NCBI GenBank assembly: GCA_934047225.1
Contig: CAKOHE010000014.1
Coordinates: forward strand, 25,001 to 89,000
Direction of reading: 5' to 3'
Length of the DNA: 64,000 nucleotides
DNA from: Ypsolopha sequella
Taxonomy: Eukaryota > Arthropoda > Insecta > Lepidoptera > Ypsolophidae
Each line of letters starts with the position of its first letter. The stretch's first letter is position 1. The notes under the pieces were generated by a model. It saw only the letters and a list, made by a program, of their open reading frames with translations, ran no database searches and was not told the DNA's origin. The translations under genes and the position numbers were made by a program. Below, one piece after another: positions 21,300 through 33,074 of the stretch.

Positions 21300-21797
21300 T
21301 GTTTTATTCTCAAGTTTCATTCAATTCGATAATTTGTTTTTAAGTTACTATGCAATATTTTATGTATAACACAAGGTAGATAAATCAATGTCAACTAGCA
21401 AGATATAACAATTAAATTGTATTATGAAGATGACATAAAGATTTTTATTTTTATTTTAACTGCATATTTATTTCCGTTCGCAAATACAAAACCACTGTGA
21501 TATAACGTGAGCCATATTTTAGCCCATTAAATGGTTTTAAGCTACAACTCAACAGATTAAGGTTTGTATTTTTAATTAATAATCACAATCGCACAAATAA
21601 TTATATTCACCTTCAAACTGATCATCAGGTATCAGCCCCTCGTACTGTCCGTTTATATCCCACCACACAGTTTCAAAACTCGGGACACCTAAAAAAATAT
21701 CCCCTTTTAATTAAACAAAAATAAATCAGAATAATAGGGATCTGTTATCTTTCTAGATACTCGCCTCAAGGGTTATTTTAACCGGTTTTATAGTCCT
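21300..21797. other. Non-coding, probably intron
   Basis: AT-rich; would be intron of the minus-strand gene. No exon recognised. Confidence 0.3.
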
Positions 21798-22662
21798 ATT
21801 AAGAGTATGACATAGCCAAAACAAAAACCAGTTTCGGGCGTGGCTTATTCTATTTTACGATAGCGCGCGGGGGGAAATTCGTCCCGGTCTCCAAGCTCGC
21901 ACCTTCCATAGCAAAATTATGTGAATAGAGTGGACGAGGTAGGGTCCAAAGTAATACGTATTTTATTTTATCTAATTTATTAGTGTATTTCGATCATCGT
22001 CATACGGCATTGATCCTACTTGCTATCACGTCGGGACGTAAATTTATTACGGTCGGCTAAAAGTGGTTTTTTGAGTGTTTGATTTATCAGTTGACACTCG
22101 GAACATTTCAGACACTCCTTTAGAGATACATAATAATATCGTGACGGTTAATTGTCACCATTACACATGCTTTAAATATTTTTCGCCCGTTGAGCTGGTT
22201 TTACACTTGCGGGAAAATAAATTGGACCAATTATATCTTTACAAAAAATTGTTACTAAAGTTGTTATTACAAAAAGTGTAAACTAACAAATACTCTCAGA
22301 AGGAATGCACCACGTCACTATCTATCTCACTGTAGCCTATCTCAATTATGTCGCTATCTCTCTCATTTAACTGCACCACGTCTCTATCTATCTCACTGTA
22401 GTCTCAATTTCATCTCAATTATGCCTCTCTCATTTAACGTTTTACACTTTTTGTAATAACAACTTTAGTAACAATTTTTTGTAAAGATATAATTGGTCCA
22501 ATTTATTTTCCCGCAAGTCGTCCTCGTCCACTCTATACACATAATTTTGCTATGGAAGGCGCGAGCTTTGAGACCGGGACGAATTTCCCCCCGCGCGCAA
22601 ACGTAACAAGAATAAGCCACGCCCGGAACTGGTTTTTGTTTTGGCTATGTCATACTCTTAAT
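21798..22662. mobile_element. Foldback element with two nested pairs of inverted arms
   Basis: Outer arms: ATTAAGAGTATGACATAGCC (21798) through GGGCGTGGCTTATTCT and TTCGTCCCGGTCTC pair with 22525-22662. Inner arms: TTTTACACTTGCGGGAAAATAAATTGG... (22199-22278) pair with 22440-22515. The left side has about 260 extra bases (21935-22195) absent on the right. The inner spacer has a short tandem CTGCACCACGTC(T/A)CTATCTATCTC. No transposase. Confidence 0.85.
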
Positions 22663-22986
22663 AACATATAATTTGACTTCTCGATTTCCGAATTGTGTTC
22701 GACATCGCCTAATTCCGGTCAAATTCCAGCTTTTACGCCCGTTGAATACTTTATGAGTTCCGATAAAAATGCTGATAAGGAACAATAAAAGTTACCTCGC
22801 CATATTTTGTTTGAATACTTGTCTGATTAAACTAAAAATAAACTAATCATAGAGCATATTCACATAACGAACGCTTGTAACAAATAGAGCACCGCTTGTT
22901 CGATGTCAGAAACGATTAGTATGCGGCTTACAAAAACATACGCAATCCTATTAAATTGAAAAGAAAAATAACAGGTCTGCCACTGC
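22663..22986. other. Non-coding
   Basis: AT-rich, nothing recognised. Confidence 0.3.
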
Positions 22987-22988
22987 TA

Positions 22989-23575
22989 CAGTGCGCGCCA
23001 ATCTTTTAGTCGCCTCTGAAGCTAGCCCCAAGAATCGACGCATTAGCCGTTTTACGGTGTCAGGGGGACGTTACAGGAGCGAGGGCGCGGAGCACACCCG
23101 CCTGCATGCCGCACCACACCCCCCGCTCGCCGTTCGGCAGGTGTCAACACTATGCGTTAGTGTTAGTGCTACGTCCGTACACTATACACGCGCGCGTTGC
23201 ATGAAAAGTACGTTCGTGGGAAAAATTATATGATTCGTTTAGTTAATCGTTGAATCTGTTTGTTTGTTGTTTATTTGTTGTTTTGTTGATTTAGTTTGTT
23301 AAAGTTTATTGTTTTTGTTATGCCTCGCCGTCGTTATAGCGTTTTTAGGCGACAATGTAGGAAAATGGTGTTTATATTAATTTGTTTTAATTAAACAGTT
23401 AAGATTGCACTAAAATAATAAATATATATTAAATAGGTAGGTACAACCAGTACACCTTCCCACTTATAGTAAACATTTAATAATCAACCGTTCATATTAT
23501 TGTTTCCTTGACTGTACCTGCGCAAGCTTGCACTCGTAACTCAATCAGAGGCGACTAAAAGATTGGCGCGCACTA
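22989..23575. mobile_element. TA-flanked, ~30-bp TIR element (mariner/Tc1-like MITE)
   Basis: Left end CAGTGCGCGCCAATCTTTTA then GTCGCCTCTGA; right end is its reverse complement except the outermost base. TA stands at both junctions (22987-22988, 23576-23577). The core is GC-rich at left (23050-23200) and holds only a short open frame, so it is non-autonomous. Confidence 0.8.
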
Positions 23576-23577
23576 TA

Positions 23578-24120
23578 CATGGCATGGATTGATATTATGC
23601 AATATTGCACCTACTTGTAGGTTAATTCTATTTTTTAATTTTTTCAATTGTAAAATTTTAAAAGTTATGTTTTAGAATATTTCTTTTATTGTCGTTTATG
23701 GCTGGTATTAAACCAGGAAACACACTAAAAATTATAAAAAAAAATTGTTCATAAGAAAAATGTATATGTAACAAATATTTTGATCTACTCCCATATTATA
23801 ATAAGGTCAATTACAACATCAAAACTGTTTTTATAAGTTCCTACAATATTTGTCCGATGCTATAATATTACATTACAACACTGGAATGCTGCCCTGTGAT
23901 TAGCCCAATTTTTTATAACACCGCTAGGTAACCAATCAGCGCTACTAAGAATCATCTTCGCTTTACTATTTTTGTTCGATGACGAATTCCGAGTTTGAAA
24001 ATGAAATTAATAATAACTTGATATTTCAAATAATTTAAAGCTAGCAAAAACTGTTTTTCAAAATATGAGTATTTTTAAGAAACACTGTCCCTTGGGGTTG
24101 TCTTAGGTAAAAGTAATTTT
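23578..24120. other. Non-coding
   Basis: AT-rich; nothing recognised. Confidence 0.3.
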
Positions 24121-24124
24121 GCTC

Positions 24125-24235
24125 GTGCGCGCTGACGCATTTCTTCCAGGAGGACCGCCAAGAATGGCGAAATCTTCTAAAGGCCTATGTATATCAGTGG
24201 ACGAACCAGTCCGATGGATGGATATAAAAAAACTA
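24125..24235 (+). repeat. Short end of a dispersed element ('AGGCCTATGT...CAGTGGACGAAC')
   Basis: AAAGGCCTATGTATATCAGTGGACGAACCAG then GATGGATGGA is the decayed stereotyped end of a common lepidopteran element; a second copy ends at 51256. Confidence 0.5.
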
Positions 24236-24481
24236 CGATTAAAGAAACAGTAAACGTGTAACATACATAGGTCTGAAACTAATCACTTTTGGTGATTGTG
24301 CCCACGTAAACTTTTGATTAGGTGGGCCAAGGTCTATGGCATATCAAAATTACAGCCAATTTAAGTGAAACCACATACAAATTCGCCGGGTACTTACTTT
24401 TTTAGTTGGCCTGAAAAATGTGCATTTAATAAATAACCCATTTTTAAATCTCAAAGTTTTTAGATTTATAGCAACTATAAA

Positions 24482-24909
24482 TTAAGGCGCTACGGAAAAA
24501 AAATCGACACTTTTAGAACTTCTATATCTACTTCAGTAAATAATGTATAATATTGATAAAATAGTATATTATTTTTGGAGTCTTTTTTTAGGGATCTGTT
24601 AAAATAGAAACGCGATTGGAGAAATTCGGCACGATAGAAATATTTATTGAAATGAGGTCTTTTTCGACACCAATTCTCCTGGTTTGACAATTTAGAATGA
24701 CATAATGTACTGCAATTATATTTTATTAGATGGGTTTTAACAGTATCTAGGACCTGGTTAAACGAAATTTTGATAGCATTTTTAGTACATTTATTATTAA
24801 TAAAAAACCGAATTTTTGCTACTTTTCCACGATTCCGTTTCTCTCGCACTGAGGGTTTTTTTCGCATATGGAGTAACAGGGACGCTAAAACTTTTACATA
24901 TTGCCTTAA
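24482..24909. mobile_element. TTAA-flanked MITE (copy related to 33.6 kb)
   Basis: Bounded by TTAAGGCGCTAC and TATTGCCTTAA. Its right 130 bp (TAATAAAAAACCGAATTTTTGCTACTTTTCC through GACGCTAAAA) match 33915-34000 closely, and both end in GCCTTAAGCAG. The minus frame 24490-24867 inside shows no transposase. Confidence 0.75.
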
Positions 24910-25059
24910 GCAGTGTGTGTCATCGCCGAAGACAGACAGCCAAGCTCCCTAATTTCAGACTAATATCGGAAAAAAATCGAAACATGGCGCATATTGCAGT
25001 ATAAAACATACGCGTACCGTCAACATAATCTGAATTTCTGAATACAGTAACACAAGCAC

Positions 25060-25380
25060 GTACCAGGATTTTGTGTCGCGGAGGTCCAGCATCCGTAGCA
25101 CAGTGTTTATAACGCGCGACGCGACTTGGTTGAATCACAAGTGCGAGGAGCGTGATACAATGTTTTTGCATTTTGTACTTCACGCTTCTTGCACTTGTGA
25201 TTCCACTAAGCCGTGTAGCGCGTAAATAAATACTGTGCTACAGGTGCAGCACTCGTAGCATAGTGTTTAATCCCGCGCGACGCCACGTAGTTGAATCACA
25301 AGGGTGAGGAGCGTGACACGATGGTTTTGCGATTAAACCACGGGGATGGCGTGACACAAATTTTATACGAGCACCGCTGT
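25060..25380. repeat. Direct and inverted ~80-bp repeat cluster
   Basis: CGTAGCACAGTGTTTATAACGCGCGACGC...TTGAATCACAAGTGCGAGGAGCGTGA (25096-25160) recurs as a direct copy at 25253-25318, and between them (25180-25245) sits an inverted copy (CTTCACGCTTCTTGCACTTGTGATT...CTGTGCTAC). The three arms can fold on each other. Confidence 0.8.
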
Positions 25381-25384
25381 CGCC

Positions 25385-26638
25385 GCTTTTTGGAATACGT
25401 TAGTATTACCTAGTTAGTAAACATCTCCATACAGCCAAAATAGCACCGTATTTCTATCAAGCTAAGATGTAAAATACCAAACACGTCATGGCACTGTGCC
25501 AAGCTATTATACATATGTGTAGAAAGCCATGACCAGCGGCCGTACTATGACACAGTTAGGTCCGGGTTGATAATGTTTGAAAAAATATACATAGCCGCGT
25601 TAATATTCTAACTCAATGTGTGACTCTCTTTATAACCTGCAATGGACAAAATATTGTCTAATTTCAACGCTACTCGCTACAACGATAAATATTTCATGGT
25701 AAGGTTGAAATTATATTTACCGCAAGGTCTATTCTGTAAATATCACAGTAAATACATGTTTAAAGTATACTTAGAAGTGAAATGAAATTCCTTTGGATGT
25801 CTTATTGTGTTACAATTTTTACAATATGTTGCAGTAGCAGTCATTAAATTTAAATACGATACGACTCAAGGATTTGTCAGACTTCAATAATATAAAGAGA
25901 CACGTTTTAGATGGATTATGTACGAGTATAATGTTTAAGGCAATAAATAATATCAGGAACTAATTAATTATTTTGAATATTCTATCCCTGTAGTTTTGTT
26001 GTCTCACTCTTCATTCAAACATGGCTACTTACTGTTATAAGAGGTCCTTTTACTCCTGGATTTTTCATAAGATTCATACAAAAGATAAAAACTGAATGTG
26101 AAGTAAACAGCTTATTTTCTTCTTAAGTATTATCTAACTACATCTCTAAACACCATCATAATAGCTATCTTTATATGTCGTCGTATGATGGCGTAAACTG
26201 CTTTTTCGTTTAAAACTGAATTATGGCGTATAGGACGACCCATTACGCGAAAGTACGAAGTTGTTCCGCTTTTTCTTGAAAAGGCGAGATTCCAACAACG
26301 GAAGTCTTTCAACAAAGAGTCAAAAATAAGTGCGACAACGAGCGAAGCGAAGTTTACGAGTAATAGTAGATACAAGAAAGATAATTGATCACATACACCT
26401 GAGTGCAATACTCTACTTTTCATCTCTAATGCGAGGAAATAAAAAAACAACTTACAAAAAGTACATTTTCCGAGAAAGATTTTATTTTCTTTTCAGTCCG
26501 CCACTTGATAAAATCGTCATAGGTTCTCAAATGTCCGTAGATACGTCGTATTCAACGTTTTCAACAAAATTTGCGTGGTGTCAAATTTTTTTTTTTCGTA
26601 CGATTTTCTTACCGGCCAGTGCGATTGTTTTAATAACA
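25385..26638. other. Non-coding
   Basis: AT-rich sequence; two opposite frames around 26130-26689 have no family match. No gene. Confidence 0.3.
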
Positions 26639-26703
26639 ATTGTTTTAATTTATTATGTCACTTTTAAGCAATGTTTAAAAGTGACATAATAAATTAAAAC
26701 AAT
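26639..26703. repeat. Perfect 29-bp inverted repeat, 7-nt loop
   Basis: Arm ATTGTTTTAATTTATTATGT... (26639-26667) is exactly complementary to 26675-26703; loop GCAATGT. Abuts the MITE starting at 26704. Confidence 0.95.
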
Positions 26704-26972
26704 ATACAAGGTGACTTTTTGATCATCGTCCAAATTCATACTGGTGGCTTGGTAAGTGATCAGTATCATGGATCAATAACAATTTTGATGAAATTTGTAA
26801 AATGAAATTTCGACTCCCCATAGTGATTCACTCGGGACTGGAACTGAATTTCTATGGGAAGGCGAAATTTCATTTTACGAATTTCACAAAAATTGTTACT
26901 GATCCAAGATACTGATCACTCATCAAGCCTCCAGTATGAATTTGGACGATGATCAAAAAGTCACCTTGTATA
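26704..26972. mobile_element. MITE with ~100-bp inverted ends
   Basis: Left TACAAGGTGACTTTTTGATC...TTCATACTGG...TGATCAGTATCATGGATCA and the right arm are inverted copies through AAATGAAATTTCG. Remnants of the family at 10.1 kb; related ends at 7.1 and 18.9 kb. Right flank is a TA microsatellite. Confidence 0.9.
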
Positions 26973-28054
26973 TATAAGCATATATATATATATAAGCTTA
27001 ATAAGCATAAATATAGTAACTCGAAAAAAAATAGGGGTCTTGCCTCAAATATGAGGTCTTGTCCAAAAAAATAGAAAGGAGCCTCGTTCGATTTTCAAAT
27101 TTACTTACCTCCGCTTCTAAATCGCATCCAGCATATCGAGTTCAATACAATTTATTTTCAGAGCATTAGTGATAAAAATATATTTGAGGAATCGAGCGAA
27201 GCAACTTTGGCCATCATACGACAACATAATACGTTCTCAAATAGACAGAAGGCTTTGCATTTTATTTGTATAGGGAAGAAGAATAGAAGATATTTGTATT
27301 CTTATCAATACTTGTAGGGTAAACTAAAAATTGGTTTGTTTGATTTAGGTTACCTAAACAGTTACAATAAATAACTCTGCAACTGATCAACGCTTTTACA
27401 ATGGTATAGTTTATGAATTATGACCTAGGCCAAGAAACAAGCTGTTTTTATTCCGGGAAATGCATCATTTTCCTGTAGGGATGACAAAAATATGATTTAA
27501 TGTCAATATTCAACAATTTATGTTGGTAATAAAATGTTCTGCTTACATTATTAATCAATATATATATATAACATAATTATAAACACCATTTCCGATAAAA
27601 GTATTAATAACACTGATCTTTGGCAGATAATTTAGTTTTATATTAATGAACTTAATCGGAGGTCAGAGCTGTGATATCATCTGCGAACGAACCAGTAATG
27701 TCCATCTAATCAAGGTCAATGGTACATTGGTAACTCGAACTCGAAATTATTCGGAGGTCTGATTTAGGCTGAGAAAATAATCACTAGTGGTTTTTAGGAT
27801 TCTATGAAAGCCTGTGTACGTACTCCTGCTATAAATTCTGTTCCACATCACAATATACGATGTATTTATTACAAAACAAACGTGAATCAAAGTGATGTAA
27901 AGTTTACAGCAAGGCTTCTCCTCTAAGACGTTCCACAATTGGTAATTGATTCAGGTCAGGTTTTCAAGAAGGCCGATCTTTACTAAACATGATAAACCGC
28001 AGCCAACTCCGATGAGTTGTTCTCGAGTTAAGGGGCAGGTAGCCGCCAACGACC
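26973..28054. other. Non-coding; TA microsatellites
   Basis: (TA)n tracts near 26980 and 27560. No gene. Confidence 0.35.
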
Positions 28055-28210
28055 TTCAGTCGACCTGTGTCGGTACAAATATCGACAGAAACTGTATTAA
28101 ATAACGTTCATATCAACGTGGACTGCATTACGATGTTGCTGGGTCTCCGGACAGAGCAAAATTAGAGAAAATAATACTTTTCACATGGACGCGATTGACC
28201 GAAAAAAAAT
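28055..28210 (+). repeat. Diverged copy of the 7.8-8.0 kb repeat
   Basis: Shares the ordered blocks listed for 7800-8005. Confidence 0.5.
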
Positions 28211-28387
28211 CCATAAATAATTTTTACTTAATTTTAGAATAAAAACATCGTGACTTTAAACAATATTTTAATGCTGTTTCTTATACGCGAGAATAATTTC
28301 CATAAACGAAGTTGTTCTTCTAAGTTTAACAAACAATATACCTATATATTTTTAAACATACCGCTTAAGAGAAATAACTTTATTAAT

Positions 28388-28685
28388 AGTACAAGTTTTA
28401 CAAAACAATAAAACTTGTATTATTGGAGCAGAGACGATGCACAGCATCTTGTGAGAGAGCGTTGTACTTCCCTTTTTGCTTCGACCAATCAGAACCTGTT
28501 TCCTGTGTGACGTCGTCCAATCAGATTCGAGTTCCGTTCGAATGTACTGGCCCCAGGTAGGCGGCGCGGTGGCGCTGCCGCGCTTTCTTCATAGAAGTCT
28601 CTCACCAGGAGGCCTTAATGGGATGCTGTGCATCGTCTCTGATCCAATAATACAAGTTTTATTGTTTTGTAAAACTTGTACTATT
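28388..28685. mobile_element. MITE carrying a CCAAT-CRE-CCAAT block
   Basis: Long inverted ends (AATAGTACAAGTTTTACAAA... to GACGATGCACAGCATC) pair left to right over about 60 bp. The core 28430-28592 is almost the same as 33075-33235 inverted and includes CCAATCAGAA, TGTGACGTCGTCCAATCAG. Right after it (28686-28715) a further end CGGCATGTGACGATGCACAG starts, as if a second copy were nested or adjoining. Confidence 0.8.
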
Positions 28686-28715
28686 ATTCGGCATGTGACG
28701 ATGCACAGCATCTTG

Positions 28716-29140
28716 TGAGAGACATGTTTATTAACTCCTGGTGGCCAAACGAACGACGCTATGTGAAGGATATAGAAAGTAAAAAATATTGAGCTATGCA
28801 ACAATATCAAAGCATAATTACGAATATCAATAATCTTTAAGCAACAAAATCATTATCAAGACAAGTAATACATGTCACATGTATGCAAAAAAGCAACAAA
28901 TTAATTGACAAAATAGTGATACATGTTATTGTTACAGTGTGTTGATATTGACTAACTAATCATTTGTTTAGAATAAAATTTGGTAAAAGTATTCTCTTTA
29001 CGACAATTCCCACGAGAAAAATGTCTTCGATAGGTAGGTTTTCATACCAATTCAATGACGCTATGGCTGAGCGTACACTTCTGGGCGATGCCCTAATGTC
29101 GGCATCTCTTAACACCGATCCAACCCAGTTCCCTTAAATA
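28716..29140. other. Non-coding
   Basis: Nothing recognised. Confidence 0.3.
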
Positions 29141-29144
29141 CACA

Positions 29145-29505
29145 TGGTGTGCATGGTCTCACGTTGATACGCCAGTAGTGGATGACGACTAGGCTCCGTT
29201 GGAGTGTCATATGGTGTGACATGACATGGTATGCATGGTCACACGTTGATGCGCCAGTATTAGATGACAACCAGGCTGCGCGCGAGGTATAATATGATGT
29301 GACATGGAAGTGCATGGTCACAAGTCGATGCACCAGGACCGGAAGACAGCCACGCTGCGCACGGGTGTCATTCGGTAAGACATGACATTGCACGGTTACA
29401 CGTCGATGCACCTGCAGTAATTGAAATGTCACATGAACTTGCCGGCCACTTGAAGTGGGCGACTGTCACGCTGCGCGCGAACTAAATGCAATGTAACAGA
29501 GTGTG
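29145..29505. repeat. Degenerate ~80-bp tandem repeat, 4 units
   Basis: GTGCATGGTCTCACGTTGAT at 29148, ATGCATGGTCACACGTTGAT at 29232, GTGCATGGTCACAAGTCGAT at 29310 and TTGCACGGTTACACGTCGAT at 29387, each followed by GC(G/A)CC.G and later CTGCGC.CG. The last unit carries an insertion. Confidence 0.8.
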
Positions 29506-29509
29506 TGGT

Positions 29510-31030
29510 CTTAATCCTCATCCGCTTATTACCGTACACACTTTAACGGAGTTGACAGTTTTCATAGCACATTTTATATATCACCTTGATTCGTGGTAAT
29601 ATAGGATTTATCTAAACAAGGGTCCATACTCGTAAAAACGCACGTCATACAAACGTTCGAAATTTCAAGCCATTGTTGGTGTAAATGATTTTATTCTTTG
29701 GGAAAAAGGAATAAACAGTTTTAAAAGTTGACTTGTGGTCGATTGTACAAGGGTACCAAAACAAAACCGCTCAGTCTTGCATAATTATTTTAAAGACAGC
29801 AACGTAGCGTTTGCATGATCTCAGCTTTTAGGGTGATTTCGGCTTCGCCAGTTTACACTGCGAATACTCTGATTCAAAACAGCCACGTGACGTAATTTCC
29901 TATGAGGGAGACGTTACAAGATTGATTCAACTCGAATAAATGAAAATTACTCTCTGAAACAATATCTTTCGTAAATATTTAGGTACCACCCTTCAAAATA
30001 ATGAAAATTAAACTGATCTAATACACCACACTCAATTAATTAATTCGTAAATTACCCTCGAATTTAAACGATCTTGTCACCATTCCATATTTTATGATCA
30101 TGAGAAGTTTCACGATTTGGTCCGTGACGTACCCTCGAATTTAAACAATCTCAAAAAATACTGGACCAACCTGCACTAAATTCTACTTCCATATTTATGG
30201 AAAAAACATGGCGAGGCAGCTAGTGAGTGATCATTTGAAAATGGCCGCAATTGAGATAGAATTGATTGTAATCTAGCTCTGTAGATAAACAGTTTTCTAT
30301 TAAAAGGGCCATGGGAAGATGTTGAATTCTCGTAACAAAATAATGAGAACTTACCAGCTCTGTGACCTTACCGACAGAATCCTTTACTTATTGTTGGATT
30401 GCGACAGTTCCTCGCCTACTCCCTTATTGATTCCTCGTAGATCTCGCGCTGAAAATTGCTGGGCGTCTCGCTCGTCAGCGATACACAACGTGGTGGGGCT
30501 TTCACGCGAACAATTCACTTGTCGCGGCTAAATTATTCATAAAAGTTATTACATTAATGTTATTACATGTAAAGTTATTACATAAAAGTTATTACATAAA
30601 TGTTATTATACAGTGAAAGAGTTTATTAATGATAAACCAATCTAATATTATATTGTGACATAGATATTTGTTTTTGTAATTGTTCAAATCTTTGACATGT
30701 TTCATTAAAATACAATTATTTTCTTTATAAGTTAAGCCTAAGGCTGAGACCCGGCTGCCTATTAATTACATATCGAATTACATCTCATGAATGCATGCTA
30801 ATGTTAAAAAACCTTTTTATGTTAATTAATTTTATATTCATACGCCTTTCGGCAGAGTGTAGAGCACATAAGTTATCTTTAAGATCAAATGTATTACTAC
30901 CTACCTACATTCATGAATAAACGCATCTTATCTTATCTTATCTTATCTAAAGAACGTCACTGTTGCGATAATATAACGTAAATGTTTTGAAGTTTATTAA
31001 TAAGGAATAATTTTGAATAAGGAATAAGGA
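29510..31030. other. Non-coding with short repeats
   Basis: GTACCCTCGAATTTAAAC occurs twice (30052 and 30129, the first lacking the leading G). 30540-30610 repeats GTTATTACAT(A/G). A LINE-like tail (ATCTT)n is at 30923-30948. No gene. Confidence 0.4.
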
Positions 31031-31149
31031 AATTCTATTTGAAATTTTTCTTGACACGTCTACAACGAACGGAAACAGAAACGCCAAAGAAGAAGCAAAG
31101 CGCCCGCGCTCCAAACGTAATCGCTTCCGCTTTTGACATCTGTCGTCGA

Positions 31150-32069
31150 TCTGGATTAAAACGCACCATTGTGGTGGGTTACGTCACATCCAACACGTTG
31201 GTAAAGAACATCGTCGAGAAGAAACTGGATCCCAATTTGTTCTGATCTTTTATTTCTAGAACGCCCCGTCTTATCAGTTCCTCTATCTGATATTCTTCTA
31301 CCTATGGTCATGGGTGGAGATTCCGGGATCTCGAAACGACAACTTATGCGGGGGCACGATTGGATAAGAGTAGCTTTGGAGGCCTTCGGAGCCCGAAGCA
31401 GCTGCCACTGCATCCGATACGCTCGGAGGCAGCCCCCGTAAAACTCGTGCTGAAATGGTCGCGAGTCACTTGTAAAAACTTTTCTTATTGTGCTGTGTGT
31501 CCTTTTTGAAGGACTTTTTTGGCTTAAACGAGTCTTGCCTGGAAGTAATAGTAGCGCTGCGGTTGAATTTTTTCAGCTTTTCTTTATGAATTAATTGTCT
31601 TTAGTACGAAAGGGCTGATTCAAAGATGCCTCACGCGATCCGCTCGGCTTTGAGGTCTGCTTTTGGTTGGGTATTCTGGTGTCATTTTCCAAGGCATACC
31701 AAGGTCGTACCCATTTTTCCATCCCCCTATGTATTGAACATACATTACACATTACAGCTGATCTTCATCAAAAAGACATTTCGAACTTGGAGGTATCTTA
31801 CGCAGACCCTCTCGCAAGTATTTGTTAGGTAGCTCGTTTATAATGCGGTCACGACGCGTTTACATGTATTCGGCCCGCTTTTCACAGACTATCTGCATTA
31901 TTTCCTCACTCGTTTTATTAAGTTCTTTTATAAGTACTTTTATAAGTTCATAATTAACTTCGAGATCCACAAAACCAGGCGTTGCGATATGAATATTTAA
32001 GGCGTCAGCAATAGTCAGCATAAGGTATGCCTTTCCAGGCTTGATCACCAAACTTTGGTAATACCACAA
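31150..32069 (-). pseudogene. DIRS-like retroelement, gag end and RT start (decayed)
   Basis: Minus frame 31860-32069 includes TPGFVDLEVNYELIKVLIKE, close to the 'SPGF.ELEVN..L' core of DIRS-type gag. Then come basic stretches (KPKKSFKKDTQHNKKS) usual at the end of such gag proteins, and EELIRRGVLEIKDQNKLGSS followed by FFSTMFFTN in a broken frame, like the RT start ('..L..GAIE......F.S.lFlv'). Many stops and shifts. Clade call is by remembered motifs, moderate. Confidence 0.45.
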
Positions 32070-32197
32070 GACGATTTAAGCGCTTTGGGTCTGCAAAAGG
32101 CACTTGAGGTTCTTATAAAGAAGTGTTAATCTCACCTAAGTCCTATCGTGGCGGCTCACTTGATTGGTCAATGTTACAAGGACGTGTCAAAAACGTA

Positions 32198-32946
32198 TCA
32201 GGCATAAGCCCTGGGGGGCAATTCCGAGTCTGTCGAATTAGCCTTCTCAACCGTAAAAAACTGTTTTATATGTCGAACTCCATACATTTTAGCTTGAGTT
32301 TTAGAAGTCTCGCTTCGAGTTTTTCTCCGGAATAGCCCCCCTAGTCTCATAAATTGCGCCGGTGTCGAAGAAGCAATAGGCGCAGAATGTGTTGGAACGG
32401 CTTGCGGCAGCATAGGAGCATTTGCATCTATTGGGTGTATATCATGTGATGGCATTAATGGTGGCACTGGGCGCGCAACATTGAAAGATGCAGCTGACTC
32501 AGCTGGCACATGCGGCCTTGCGACGTGCAGGCCCTGTGATTGCACGCAGGGCATTGGCGCCATCGTGACGGTCGACCCAAAACAAGCTGGCGATACCGGT
32601 TGAGTGGTATTTATCGGCACTGCAGTGTGAGAACAAGTATTGTGTTTCAAAATATCGGATAACACACTGACTTGGTTAAGTAGATTCTGGATATAAACAT
32701 CTTTGATAGACTCACCGAGTTTTCTTCTTTTTACCTCGCTCGATTCGGACGAGTCAGAGCCAGAATTTGACTCATCATCACCCTCACCGTCATGCTGCCA
32801 CTTTCTACCGCTTGCCGAGTTGCTTCCTTTGTCCGATTGCTCGTGCACCTGGTTATTCACTATATTCACTGCATTTTGTTCGTCATCCGATCCGTCATCG
32901 GAACAACTTGTTCCGAATTCGCGTTATTCCTTTCGAGATCGCTCAT
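32198..32946 (-). pseudogene. DIRS-like gag N-terminal part (frameshifted)
   Basis: ATG at 32946 opens MSDLERNNANSEQVV; within about 20 codons the frame must shift to continue into the 220-codon frame 32869-32198. That frame begins acidic and serine-rich (DGEGDDESNSGSDSSESSE), has a basic KRRKLGES, a helix (IQNLLNQVSVLSDILKHN) and a proline/alanine-rich tail. It lies directly downstream of the promoter-like block at 33075-33235 and upstream of the 'TPGFVDLEVN' piece, fitting a gag gene on the minus strand. No domain recognised within it. Confidence 0.45.
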
Positions 32947-33074
32947 TGTACACGTTAGAAAATGAAAATTTCACGAACAAAACAACATTTACGTAAAATA
33001 AACGAAATAATCTCATTTTATACATAACATTTTGATCGAAACGTATTATACTTCGGGAAGTAAACGACGCTATG

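Noticed and set aside
22991..23233. 80-codon frame as a gene
   Set aside because: Lies within a TIR element's GC-rich interior, begins in the TIR and has no domain.
24490..24867. 125-codon minus-strand frame as a protein gene
   Set aside because: Spans the TIR-bounded MITE almost exactly and has no counterpart in the related 33.6 kb copy's frame.
32703..32996. Plus-strand frame over the gag-like region
   Set aside because: Mirror of the minus-strand acidic/serine-rich frame; no independent support.
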